From Erysipelotrichaceae bacterium (lineage in GTDB: Bacteria > Bacillota_I > Bacilli_A > Erysipelotrichales > Erysipelotrichaceae): a stretch of DNA of 62,639 nt. Location: positions 1 through 62,639 of the forward strand of contig JAFRQF010000009.1 of NCBI GenBank assembly GCA_017428765.1, given 5' to 3'. Each line of letters begins with the position of its first letter. Within the stretch, counting starts at the first letter, position 1. This document shows, piece by piece, positions 38,601 through 45,807 of this stretch. The notes under the pieces are model-generated. The model saw only the letters and a list, made by a program, of their open reading frames with translations. It had not been told where the DNA came from and made no database searches. The translations under genes and the position numbers were made by a program.

Positions 38601-39071
38601 TTTAACCTTCCTGACATACGCCTTCAGCTCAGATTTGGCCATAGTGATCGTTCTCTCTATAGAATCTAGATCGACTACAGGATCCTTTTTGACCATATTG
38701 TAGTAGCGGCACTGTGATCTTAGCGAATTAATGTATTCTTTAATCTTCTTGTTCTTGATTGCATCCACATCTATATCAAAGATCTCATTGTTATCGGTCA
38801 TATTCTTAAATGCGCTTTTCAGATAAACGACATGATCGCGCAAATCCGGCTCATCCATCAGTCTTGGATACATCTCGTTTACAATCAACGGATGTACCGG
38901 TGAAACATACAGTATCTTGCTGTATCTGTGGTAATTCTCTTTCAGATAATTCACGCAAGCTGTGGTTTTCCCTCTGCCGGTGCCTGCCGAAATAAGAGTC
39001 AGCCCGAACTCTTTGTTTTTTGCTATACTCAGATACTTCTTGATCGAAGGATCTTCCCTAAATTCATTCAT
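35694..39071 (-). CDS. SF2 helicase with C-terminal PD-(D/E)XK nuclease
   Basis: 1125 residues. Motif I AGTGRGKTT (about residue 30), motif II LVILDESD (about 224), SLSATQQ (about 492), motif V GQGLNLQ (about 694), motif VI QGWGRITR (about 784). The roughly 260-residue insert between motif II and the SAT motif resembles the DinG/XPD layout, but no four-cysteine Fe-S cluster is evident. The C-terminus has a restriction-type core: Glu in GALAEQKVAA (about 1002), Asp in EMLGDYIV (about 1032), and D-x-K in FIDVKGF (about 1044-1046). The ATG at 39071 overlaps the partner gene's stop by eight bases; a TTG 15 bases upstream is less likely. It probably unwinds and cuts foreign DNA or RNA. Confidence 0.85.
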   Translation of the reverse strand: MNEFREDPSIKKYLSIAKNKEFGLTLISAGTGRGKTTACVNYLKENYHRYSKILYVSPVHPLIVNEMYPRLMDEPDLRDHVVYLKSAFKNMTDNNEIFDIDVDAIKNKKIKEYINSLRSQCRYYNMVKKDPVVDLDSIERTITMAKSELKAYVRKVKTTNADNEIISDDEIKELKKIFPEDIDANRNIYLMTADKLEARLDSLKTPYKISSKDFIKKNTLVILDESDKDYDVFLKHCCEENNPLEDALAPIQTLEKNISIEDGHWDKCKFDDNEEKIMQRRQELSKLVSEINDQFKILYNFRTEDPSEGESIEMFSSNGRDFMLNLDEGTRYSLDIDDEKKTTVLRKVPEGKENFNIFEFIYKIKSLIDRMWSFVIMIANTRLKEMHDLKQDATYEDCLNYAVHQAFNKLSNEAKPYVEHIMNISIQNDVLSKDDNSEVDRGKVWRDGFLNISLKDAVGSNHTYIHFSGMVSNTPENKIAWLARNANVLSLSATQQIGGAFLPNFDYIKRVIGPENYHEYSDEDFRASENSRTRNKNNISVNVIKTEWSNDDIINRYAGMLKERYSTEVAERILNAIDVYLSDLDLTTKETFQLNKNKKLFVLVMDFILNPKALTGLLILNSTYDIKKNDLFLDLLKCCSEASGVDDLADNIYCLNASNLKETVENSRLEEFKEKANNGKKVLIISNKEAVGQGLNLQPEKDINYFHQEYPTHIMPNINDQKNRLDRSEKNKAIYRVRFMGDRGELNKEEERKWIKTINIPNRVMIPYNNRKSLKLAATYRLVQGWGRITRNSEKEENTFIIIDEKTCDLHEELKIAPYSKTEEVYCIIDTIDEWNRESHLRHDTDPLLLEFKKEVIEKNDKLNKEIQNILRIFAYGGLPKELADKKNRYDLIRNTLVSNGMIIGKKGTSGIFEEIDQIQNMCYVRNPKQVSEYWVHYKKDENKYFETVDDVSFRERTGEGWRKYSYVDNVLKYQKYKWDKKQDLFILVPVAINILQGALAEQKVAAIMHHYTGGAIKFGHLKLEDTEMLGDYIVNGYPSTFIDVKGFIDHGERDISDYANEKLRKIKEKYPEGRLAVINCYTENDYRNRTYNNDDIIVIDGIWDGHRYKTDRIDNFIRWLKTKG

Positions 39072-40749
39072 TAATGTTTCCACCAAGTTGAATAAACCTC
39101 TCCTTCATCAGTTTGAACGGGTACGGATAGACCGCGTATTTGTTTATCTGATAGACATTTGGACTTAGCATTTCCTTGATATCCGATATTGTCAGCCCAT
39201 ATGATTCAATCTGTTTTGTAGAAACGGAGTTGTTGAATTCCCTTCTCACTCCGTAGCCAATGTTTCCTACGGTATAGTAATTGTTGCCGTTATAAGAGAA
39301 AGTATTGATGTCAATGATCTCACCATAGTACTCGTCTCTGACCTTCTTGCTCTGCAGCGTCTTTCTCTGTTTCCCTGTCTTGCCGATCGAGACAAGCAGC
39401 GGCCTTGCGTTGGCATACTTTTCATAGTCCGGCATCAGTCTGACATCGGTATCACGGATAATCAAATAATTGCCGTCATGTTCAACGATTTTTGGGTTGG
39501 TACTAACCAGAGAGTTGTTCTCGTCATAGAAAACACCATAATAAGCATCATCTACTTCTAGGCTGGAAAAATCGTCCATAATAACGTTGTCAACGATGTT
39601 CATTCTGTACGGAACGTTGTTTATGAGCTGTATGAAACTCCATTTCCCTGAGAAACAATTCATCCTGGTCCTGCATTCAATGGCTTCTTTTTTCATGCAC
39701 ATTTCAAGATAACACTGCCTTAGAGATGAACGGCAGATATTATCGATTTCAATATTCTGGATAGCAATGTCATAAACCGAAACATACTGATCTTTCAGAT
39801 TCTGGTCTTCATAGAATCCCTTTTCCTCGACTACATTCAGATTAAAACAATCCTTCCTAATGCGGTTAGAGAATTCATAGCTTATACCGGTTTCCAAGAA
39901 ATCCTCTTCATTTAACTCCCTGTTGGTGCTGTTAACGACATTTACAGTCTCTTGATATGGCAAGCTGTTAATGATATTGCTGAAAACATTCTCCTTCTTT
40001 GCTTCAAATACCCTGTTATACACGCAATCTTCAAAGGCGAGCTGGAAAATGTTGTAGTCTGATGCGTTCAGTCCTTTGATCAGCTGGCTCGTCTTGCCAA
40101 GCTTATGGTAATCGGAGGAAAGGTCCAGATAGTTTAGAGTGTTGTTTCTGTTTCGACTGATATTTGCCTGCAGATAGATATCCTGTTGCTTTCCCTTGAT
40201 CATGTAATTGCCTACAACATGGTAAATGGTAGACTTCCCGGACCTGAAGCTTTTCTGCTGCTTATAGGTAAAATGCTTTGATGTAATGTCGTCCCATTTT
40301 GAAAAACTGCTGACTTCACACGATAGGATGCGGTTGCTGTCAACTTCGAACCTCAACGTTGGTATTACATCGTTCCTCTCTTCGTCATAAACAAAAAACA
40401 GCGATGAAGTGTAGTTGTTGAACGATAACTTTTTGTTTGGATACTTATTGATAAACAGATTGATCAGGATATAATCAGGGACGCTTTCTACAGAGACTTC
40501 CTCCAGATTGAACTTGTAATCTCTGAAGATATCTCTCAAAGCCTCTCCGTTTATGCCGGCTGGAACCAGACAATAAAAAACCGCACTTGTCTCATAGGCA
40601 ACCGAGTATATTATGTGTTCGTTTCCGTCATCTGGCGATGAGTAGTCCAATAGCGCAGTAACTCTAAAAATCTTATACTTTTCGTTGAAACTGTTGATGT
40701 TGAAATTGCTGAAACGAAGCCTATTGATCATAAGAAAACCTATTTTCAT
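39064..40749 (-). CDS. Unrecognised partner protein of the helicase-nuclease
   Basis: 561 residues, soluble, no signal peptide or obvious catalytic motif. The N-terminal half is beta-rich. The C-terminal half contains RPLLVSIGKTGKQRK, then a GNNYYTVGNIGYGVRREF segment and a C-terminus ending KLMKERFIQLGGNINE. The start at 40749 has AGGAGG eight bases upstream; the longer frame lacks one. It is translationally coupled to the helicase gene, so the two products most likely form one system. By analogy with loci pairing a DinG-type helicase and nuclease with a divergent PIWI (pPIWI-RE), it could be the nucleic-acid-sensing subunit. That is speculation; no conserved R/E pair could be confirmed by eye. 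Confidence 0.75.
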   Translation of the reverse strand: MKIGFLMINRLRFSNFNINSFNEKYKIFRVTALLDYSSPDDGNEHIIYSVAYETSAVFYCLVPAGINGEALRDIFRDYKFNLEEVSVESVPDYILINLFINKYPNKKLSFNNYTSSLFFVYDEERNDVIPTLRFEVDSNRILSCEVSSFSKWDDITSKHFTYKQQKSFRSGKSTIYHVVGNYMIKGKQQDIYLQANISRNRNNTLNYLDLSSDYHKLGKTSQLIKGLNASDYNIFQLAFEDCVYNRVFEAKKENVFSNIINSLPYQETVNVVNSTNRELNEEDFLETGISYEFSNRIRKDCFNLNVVEEKGFYEDQNLKDQYVSVYDIAIQNIEIDNICRSSLRQCYLEMCMKKEAIECRTRMNCFSGKWSFIQLINNVPYRMNIVDNVIMDDFSSLEVDDAYYGVFYDENNSLVSTNPKIVEHDGNYLIIRDTDVRLMPDYEKYANARPLLVSIGKTGKQRKTLQSKKVRDEYYGEIIDINTFSYNGNNYYTVGNIGYGVRREFNNSVSTKQIESYGLTISDIKEMLSPNVYQINKYAVYPYPFKLMKERFIQLGGNINE

Positions 40750-40788
40750 TATACCATCCTCCTGTACATAAAAACTTCCAGTGCAAAA

Positions 40789-40814
40789 CAGCAGAAGCCC
40801 AATGGAATCTGCTG
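40789..40814 (-). promoter_or_regulatory. Leader hairpin of the helicase operon
   Basis: CAGCAGA / TCTGCTG stem with a 12-base loop, followed on the minus strand by TTTTGC, 40 bases before the ribosome binding site of the partner gene. It could attenuate or stabilise the mRNA. Confidence 0.5.
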
Positions 40815-40844
40815 CTACATGCACTTTGATTTAGTAATATTAAA

Positions 40845-40864
40845 AACACATCCGAAGATGTGTT
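40845..40864 (-). terminator. Terminator after the GIY-YIG gene
   Basis: Perfect 8-bp stem AACACATC / GATGTGTT with a TTCG loop, then TTTAATATT on the minus strand. Confidence 0.85.
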
Positions 40865-40876
40865 GATGAAATTCAC

Positions 40877-40901
40877 CTTTTGTAGCAAGTTGCTACAAAA
40901 G
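40877..40901. promoter_or_regulatory. 25-bp palindrome upstream of the helicase operon
   Basis: 12-bp perfect arms CTTTTGTAGCAA / TTGCTACAAAAG around one central base. It is too compact to be an RNA hairpin, so it reads as a DNA-protein site. It lies between the GIY-YIG stop and its terminator, about 130 bases upstream of the helicase-operon start. No HTH protein is encoded next to it. Confidence 0.6.
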
Positions 40902-40971
40902 ACTTGTTATATAGTCCACGTTTTGAATGTGTTGTTTATTAATTTTAAAAGCGTTATAACTTTCTATTTCA

Positions 40972-42354
40972 TCAATCTACTTCTCTTTCAATGATATATC
41001 TCCAATGAAAACCACCGGCACTTTTTTTATGTCCATTGCATGCGGCTTGAATATTTCTTTGGTTGATCCCTGTTTTAACAAATACTTCTTTTGCGCTTTG
41101 ATATACTACCCCTGTTTCCAAACACTCAACTTTGTAAACTATCTTATGTTTCTTATTTAACAAGGCTTTTTTATCGAGTTCGCAATCTGCATATTTCCAA
41201 TGGTAACCACCTGATGTGTTAATTTGATATTCACACGCTTTTTTAATACCAGATGCAGTCCCGCTGGTTCTTTTGCTTGCATCGTATGCGCTTTTATAGA
41301 TTTCGCCTGTTTCAATACAAATAACATCTCTCCCGATTTTGTTCTTCTTTTCTTCTCTATTCTTTCTGGCATTTTCGGCGGCAAGAAATAAGTCATCGTC
41401 AACAAATCTCCAATGCAAACCACCAGCCTTATCTCTTTCTCCTTTACATACTTTTAAAACCGAGTCTCCAACTAAACCAATTTCTTTTGATGCTTCATTT
41501 GAAGAATTGTAGACTACTCCTGTTTCAATACATTTTACTTTAGGTCTAGAATATGTCTGTTTTAAGTAATACTCTGAACTTGAATAATCTTTATTTTCAT
41601 CATAATATTCCCAATGCATTCTTTTGTATGTTTTTCTGTATCCTGTTAATACACTGGATATTGAATTGCTTTTCCCACCAATTTTCACGGCAGCACTTCC
41701 AACGCTGTCATAAATGATCCCTGTTTCGAGACATATTATTTTTACCTTTGTTTTTTCGACTTCTTTTCCTTTGTTCCATGGTGAAATACCTTTATGAGAT
41801 TCAGATACTTTTCTCCTAAACTCTTCACCATATTGTATTCCTTTATTTGGCGCGGGTTTGCCCTTATTCCTTTCGCTTATTTTCCTCTTTGTTTCATTAG
41901 AACGGTGCTTTCCAAGCCAATATCTACTCGGATTCTCTTTGCGAGATTTGCTCAACGCGGCTCTTTGCTCTTTCGACATTTTTACGCCTTTATTCCATGG
42001 AGAAACACCTAACCTTGCTCTACGCATCTTTCGCCTTGTTGATTCACTAACCGATTCCGCTCCTTCTCCACCGTTCCCTACGTTAAAACCATAGTCGTGC
42101 TGCTGAGTTTTATACTGTTTGATTAATCTCTTTTCTATTTCACAAGCTTCGTCTTTTGACAAACCGGTGTATATTATTTCGTGTTCAAAAGCATCCCATC
42201 CATATTTTTTAATAGCATTATAGAAATACGGATTATTAGAGTAATTCTTCCCGTTATGCCATCTTTGCTTGGGGGTTCTTCTTGTTATACCGACATATCG
42301 TCTGCCATCCCTTCTCAAAGTATGTACATAAACGATATATTTTTGATTGTTCAT
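40972..42354 (-). CDS. GIY-YIG endonuclease with NUMOD3/NUMOD1 DNA-binding repeats
   Basis: 460 residues in homing-endonuclease style. The GIY-YIG catalytic domain is at residues 5-95 (YIVYVHTLR..RRYVGIT, catalytic Arg and Glu region following). Three NUMOD3-like motifs follow (about 105-205, e.g. SNETKRKISERNKGK), then four NUMOD1-like modules, each beginning with an xCxETGxxYxS pattern and three ending GGxHWxY. Such proteins cut and spread into DNA sites; freestanding copies are mobile. The start at 42354 follows a TATAAT directly, so it is probably leaderless; the upstream in-frame extension begins with TTG and is hydrophobic nonsense. Confidence 0.92.
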   Translation of the reverse strand: MNNQKYIVYVHTLRRDGRRYVGITRRTPKQRWHNGKNYSNNPYFYNAIKKYGWDAFEHEIIYTGLSKDEACEIEKRLIKQYKTQQHDYGFNVGNGGEGAESVSESTRRKMRRARLGVSPWNKGVKMSKEQRAALSKSRKENPSRYWLGKHRSNETKRKISERNKGKPAPNKGIQYGEEFRRKVSESHKGISPWNKGKEVEKTKVKIICLETGIIYDSVGSAAVKIGGKSNSISSVLTGYRKTYKRMHWEYYDENKDYSSSEYYLKQTYSRPKVKCIETGVVYNSSNEASKEIGLVGDSVLKVCKGERDKAGGLHWRFVDDDLFLAAENARKNREEKKNKIGRDVICIETGEIYKSAYDASKRTSGTASGIKKACEYQINTSGGYHWKYADCELDKKALLNKKHKIVYKVECLETGVVYQSAKEVFVKTGINQRNIQAACNGHKKSAGGFHWRYIIEREVD

Positions 42355-42444
42355 AAATATATTATAGTTTCTTATCAGACTTATATAAACTATAGTTAAA
42401 AAGGTCGTTTCGTTATATAGGACAAAAATACTGGTAAAAAGCAA

Positions 42445-42450
42445 TATAAT
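42445..42450 (+). promoter_or_regulatory. -10 box of the DUF4238 gene
   Basis: TATAAT six bases before the ATG, with no room for a Shine-Dalgarno sequence. A matching minus-strand TATAAT (42361-42366) serves the divergent GIY-YIG gene in the same 102-base gap. Confidence 0.6.
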
Positions 42451-42456
42451 ATATAC

Positions 42457-43374
42457 ATGTCAGATAAAAAGAGAAATCACATCATTCCGAAAGTATACTA
42501 TAAAAGCTTTACATGTGATAGCAACCAAAAGTTGACAAACCAGTATCTCATTAAGGACAAGACCGTTCAAGAACTAATCAGTATAAAAAATGTCGCTGTT
42601 GAAAAGCATTACTTTCTATATAGGAATTATGATGGATCTTATAACACTGAAATTGAAGACCGGCTTGCCAAATACGAAAGCAACGAAATCACTTCTATCA
42701 TTTCCAGAATCCGAAATAAAACAAGTTTGCTTGCATTGCCTGAACATATAGCATTTGATGACAAGGACAAGGATAGCATAATAAACATGATTATCAATTT
42801 TCAAACCAGAGCCAAAGATTTCAGAGAGTATTCTATAAAGACCACCGATACAGTATTACCTGAGTTTCTAAACGAGTTAGTTCAATCAGATAAATCAAAT
42901 CGGATTCAAAAAGAAATAGATAATCAAATTTTGAGAGATAAAGAAAGATTCCTGGATGAATGTATCAAGCGAACTGTACTTGAAAAACAAAGTTCGCTGC
43001 AACAATACTTGTTTTCATCAAGATACTGCTTGTTCTTCCGAAACTACACATCATTGCCTTTTATAACAAGTGACGAACCCGTTATATATGTTAACATTTT
43101 CAATAACCAATGTGGCATAACCAAAACAGCACTGAAAGATCATTTTACAGTAATCTATTTCCCTGTCACTCCACATATTATTATTGGACTTTATTCTGCT
43201 GCGTTAATGAATTTTCGGAAAGAATATGATAATCGTTTATTTGACCTTTCAAATAAAGATTACAAATTCATTCGTTATATGAATGATCTACAGATGAAAA
43301 CAGCACACAATTGTGTCATTTCAAATGATATAAATGTATTACGTTTCTATCAGGATCAACAAATAATTGCGTAA
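42457..43374 (+). CDS. DUF4238 protein
   Basis: 305 residues with the DUF4238 hallmarks: HIIPKVYYKSF at the N-terminus, EDRLAKYES in the middle and ITSDEPV (about 207-213), followed by HFTVIYFPVTPHIIIGLYS. The family is widespread in defence islands and phage-plasmid borders, but its activity is unknown. It is the only plus-strand gene of the island, divergent from the GIY-YIG gene and convergent on element B2. Base composition is markedly AT-rich compared with the flanks. Confidence 0.85.
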   Translation: MSDKKRNHIIPKVYYKSFTCDSNQKLTNQYLIKDKTVQELISIKNVAVEKHYFLYRNYDGSYNTEIEDRLAKYESNEITSIISRIRNKTSLLALPEHIAFDDKDKDSIINMIINFQTRAKDFREYSIKTTDTVLPEFLNELVQSDKSNRIQKEIDNQILRDKERFLDECIKRTVLEKQSSLQQYLFSSRYCLFFRNYTSLPFITSDEPVIYVNIFNNQCGITKTALKDHFTVIYFPVTPHIIIGLYSAALMNFRKEYDNRLFDLSNKDYKFIRYMNDLQMKTAHNCVISNDINVLRFYQDQQIIA

Positions 43375-43440
43375 TAACTAACGTATACCATATATCATTA
43401 AATCGATTTACTTTGATTATCGACTAAATAATCACATACT

Positions 43441-43719
43441 AAAAGGATCTATTTTCATCAAATAGATCCTTTATTTTGCTCTGGTGCCATAGGGGGGATT
43501 AAAACTAACTTTTTGCCCCATTCAGCCTGTTTTACACGATTCAAAAAGAAGAATCGCTTGTTCAACCTCATAATAACATAAAAGCTGGTATTTGCAATAT
43601 CTCAATACTGCTCTTTTTATACCCAGTAAAGCGTTCGTAAATGTCCTTACTAACTTTTTTCGGAAACCCCCTAAGGGTCATGATGAGGATGGATTGAACC
43701 TGTCTCCTATATTACTTAT
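43441..43719 (-). ncRNA. Small-RNA-like element B2
   Basis: This is the best-formed copy. Minus strand: -35 TTGCAA (43592-43597), 16-base spacer, -10 TATTAT (43570-43575), start near 43563. Body hairpin GGGG-c-AAAA..TTTT-aat-CCCC, block ending CTATGGCACCA (43482), and terminator AAAGGATCTATTT/AAATAGATCCTTT (43442-43471). The predicted RNA is about 120 bases. Upstream is the shared block AAGCGTTCGTAAATGTCC (plus strand, 43629-43646), and the similarity to B1 runs up to the stop codon of the DUF3800 gene. This fills the 337-base gap between the DUF4238 and DUF3800 genes. Confidence 0.55.
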
Positions 43720-44395
43720 TTCCGAATTCTTTCTTCTTAATTGGTTTTATGAAATCCTTCCTTAAAGCTCTTTGATTGTGGAAAATAAGGAGATCTGATT
43801 TTGACAGTTTATTCTCTTTGATCTTTTCTTCCAACATCCTGAGTGTGCACAGCATGTCAGCAACCTGGAACAGCTTATAATCCAATGGGAATGCTTTCCT
43901 GACATCGTATCCGGATAATTCAGTCGCCAATACGGTATTCAGGATGCTGTTAAGCTGGTGCTGACCATTATCGTAATACAGGATGACATTATCGAACGAC
44001 TGAAAGAAGTCCAGGTTGTCTTTGATGAATGAGGAAAGATCTCTTGCCATCCTTCCCTGGAGCTTGAACAAATCATCATATTCGCTCTTGTAATACAGGA
44101 AGGTCTTATAAGATATGCTGCAGCTCATCGAAAAATAGAACAGCTTTGTAAACAAGGTTCTTCTTTCGTTGGGAGACAGGTTCCGATAATCCTCTTCCCT
44201 TCTGATCAGAGGCTCGGTATGCACGACATGGCCATGAAAACCCAGCTGATCAAGTTCCCTGTTGAACTTGTCTATCTGAGAGGAAATATCAAACGACTGG
44301 TCATGCAGGACCATTGACACGATATAATACGGTGAATGAGTCTCGTATTCACCGAAGTCTCCGCTCTCGTCTACAAAAACACTTAAAACCTTCAT
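43712..44395 (-). CDS. DUF3800 protein
   Basis: 227 residues with the DUF3800 signature FVDESGDFG at the N-terminus, a second acidic cluster in the LYYDNGQHQ region and a third in LDYKLFQVADML near the C-terminus. The acidic residues suggest an RNase H-like metal-dependent fold (inference). These proteins are common in accessory regions and often carry structured RNAs upstream. The start at 44395 has AAGGGA seven bases upstream; the longer TTG start is unlikely. The structured leader is described separately. Confidence 0.88.
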   Translation of the reverse strand: MKVLSVFVDESGDFGEYETHSPYYIVSMVLHDQSFDISSQIDKFNRELDQLGFHGHVVHTEPLIRREEDYRNLSPNERRTLFTKLFYFSMSCSISYKTFLYYKSEYDDLFKLQGRMARDLSSFIKDNLDFFQSFDNVILYYDNGQHQLNSILNTVLATELSGYDVRKAFPLDYKLFQVADMLCTLRMLEEKIKENKLSKSDLLIFHNQRALRKDFIKPIKKKEFGNK

Positions 44396-44417
44396 TATAA
44401 ATCCCTTCAAAAAGAAT

Positions 44418-44484
44418 GGCGGGAAGTCTTCCCGCCGATTAGGTTGGACCCGGGTCTTGCGACCAGCCCATTTGTACCATTATA
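44418..44484 (-). ncRNA. Structured leader RNA of the DUF3800 gene
   Basis: Minus strand: TATAAT (44479-44484) and a start near 44472. First comes hairpin GGTC-GCAA-GACC (44453-44464, a GNRA tetraloop), flanked by TGG...CCA that can extend it. Then comes a strong terminator-like stem GGCGGGA / TCCCGCC (44418-44436) followed by ATTCTTTTT just before the ribosome binding site. The family of DUF3800-associated RNA motifs reported by comparative genomics occupies this same position. Which of those motifs this is, if any, cannot be told here. Confidence 0.6.
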
Positions 44485-44601
44485 TTAGCAAAGTTTCTTG
44501 GAATTATCAATCAGACGTATTTATCTTTTTCGGTAATTATGTATTATGAAAGATCTTTCTTGGCATGTTTATCTAAGGTGCTGTTCTATTCCCTGGCTTG
44601 A

Positions 44602-45546
44602 TTAATCAGATATCGGCATATATTTATCAAGATATTCTTCAACACAAGCCAGCCATTCACCATAGACCTTATTGTCGTTCTGAAGACCGTGGCCGGAGTG
44701 TTCCAGCACAAAGAATTGATGATCGACACTGTTTTCTTCCAGAGCGGCTTTAAGTCTCAATGCACCGAGGTAAGGCTGTACCTTGTCGTGTACGCCATAA
44801 GCCACTACAGAAGGCACAGGATTATTGCTGACATATTCAGCAGCAGAGATCTGCTTTACCTTCTCCAGATAAGTTCTGTTCTGAATCTCCTCTGCGGTGA
44901 TCTCTGTTCCGCTCATCACAGAGAACATATAGGCACAGGCTTCATCATCCTGATCAAGACCGTAAATGCCCCAATCTTCCTGGTAGAAACAGGACGGACC
45001 GACTGCGCCAAATGTCAGCACAACCGGCACAGGAGCTTCTTTGCCGTCACGAAAGGCATAGATCATCGCCAGGCAATGACCTGCTGAACCGCCCGCCATC
45101 GCGATCTTATCGATGTGGTAGCCGAGCTTCCCCGCTTCTTCAATAACGACCGGCATTGCTGCTTTAATCTCGTTGGATTGGCTCAGCACGCTGGAATCGT
45201 TCTCCTCCGTACGCAAAGTATAGTTGATTCCGGCTGTGACATACCCCTTGCTACACAGCCATTCCAACATGTTTCTGTCCCCGCTCTTGTCACCGCTTGT
45301 AAAGCCTCCGGCATGCAGATAGACGACCAGTCCGTAATTCTCCTTGCTGTTGTCCGCCGGAATATACAGATCAAACTTGTTGGCATCGTTATCACCATAA
45401 GATAAATCGGTGTAGGACTTTCCGATCTCTTCAGTGAAATCTACGCTGTATTCTTTGCTCCAAGAGGGCTTGATCAATGCTTTTGACGCTGCTCCGGCAA
45501 TCATTGATGCAAGAAACAGACCGATGCACAAAAATACAAACTTCAT
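44602..45546 (-). CDS. Secreted or membrane-anchored alpha/beta hydrolase (module 1)
   Basis: 314 residues. An N-terminal hydrophobic signal/anchor (MKFVFLCIGLFLASMIAG) is followed by an esterase-type alpha/beta domain: oxyanion HAGGF (about 79-83), nucleophile GGSAGH (about 151), acid in GVHDKV and His in EHSGHG. It is close to BD-FAE/HSL-like carbohydrate esterases. The start at 45546 has AAAGGG just upstream; the longer frame upstream overlaps the small membrane gene. It is transcribed with that gene, divergently from TetR 1. Confidence 0.86.
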   Translation of the reverse strand: MKFVFLCIGLFLASMIAGAASKALIKPSWSKEYSVDFTEEIGKSYTDLSYGDNDANKFDLYIPADNSKENYGLVVYLHAGGFTSGDKSGDRNMLEWLCSKGYVTAGINYTLRTEENDSSVLSQSNEIKAAMPVVIEEAGKLGYHIDKIAMAGGSAGHCLAMIYAFRDGKEAPVPVVLTFGAVGPSCFYQEDWGIYGLDQDDEACAYMFSVMSGTEITAEEIQNRTYLEKVKQISAAEYVSNNPVPSVVAYGVHDKVQPYLGALRLKAALEENSVDHQFFVLEHSGHGLQNDNKVYGEWLACVEEYLDKYMPISD

Positions 45547-45569
45547 TTTCCCTTTTCTTTTTTCTTTTT

Positions 45570-45704
45570 TCACAAAAAGTTTCCTCCAAACATCGTTCCG
45601 CCCAACAAGAGATTCAAGATGAATCTGACCAGCAATCTTCCGATCACAAATCCTGCAATCGCAATGATCAGCAGAATCGTTTTTCTTTTTGCATTCAGTT
45701 CCAT
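45570..45704 (-). CDS. Small membrane protein (44 residues) in TetR module 1
   Basis: Starts MELNAKRKTILLIIAIAGFV and continues with a second hydrophobic stretch (RFILNLLLGG). AAGGAGG sits five to six bases upstream of the ATG, the best ribosome binding site in the neighbourhood, and the stop lies 23 bases before the hydrolase start. It is predicted to span the membrane once or twice. Function unknown; a small partner of the hydrolase is plausible. Confidence 0.72.
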   Translation of the reverse strand: MELNAKRKTILLIIAIAGFVIGRLLVRFILNLLLGGTMFGGNFL

Positions 45705-45733
45705 GGTTGCCTCCTTGACTTTGAGATGTTACG

Positions 45734-45783
45734 ATTGTATCATCTAAATAAAGAAGAAACAACAGTTTCATCAAAAATGAAAC
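45734..45783. promoter_or_regulatory. Promoter and TetR operator of module 1
   Basis: Minus-strand -35 TTGTTT (45757-45762), 17-base spacer, -10 TACAAT (45734-45739). The palindrome GTTTCA-N7-TGAAAC (45765-45783) abuts the -35. An 11-base direct repeat TTGTATCATCT occurs at 45735 and again just before the TetR start (45796). The same arrangement recurs in module 2. Confidence 0.75.
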
Positions 45784-45807
45784 AAAGAGGAGGCTTTGTA
45801 TCATCTC

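Noticed and set aside
35694..40749. Assignment of the helicase pair to Hachiman, Gabija, Zorya, DISARM or BREX
   Set aside because: Gene sizes, domain order and partners do not match any of these; a pPIWI-RE-like relation is offered only as a hypothesis.
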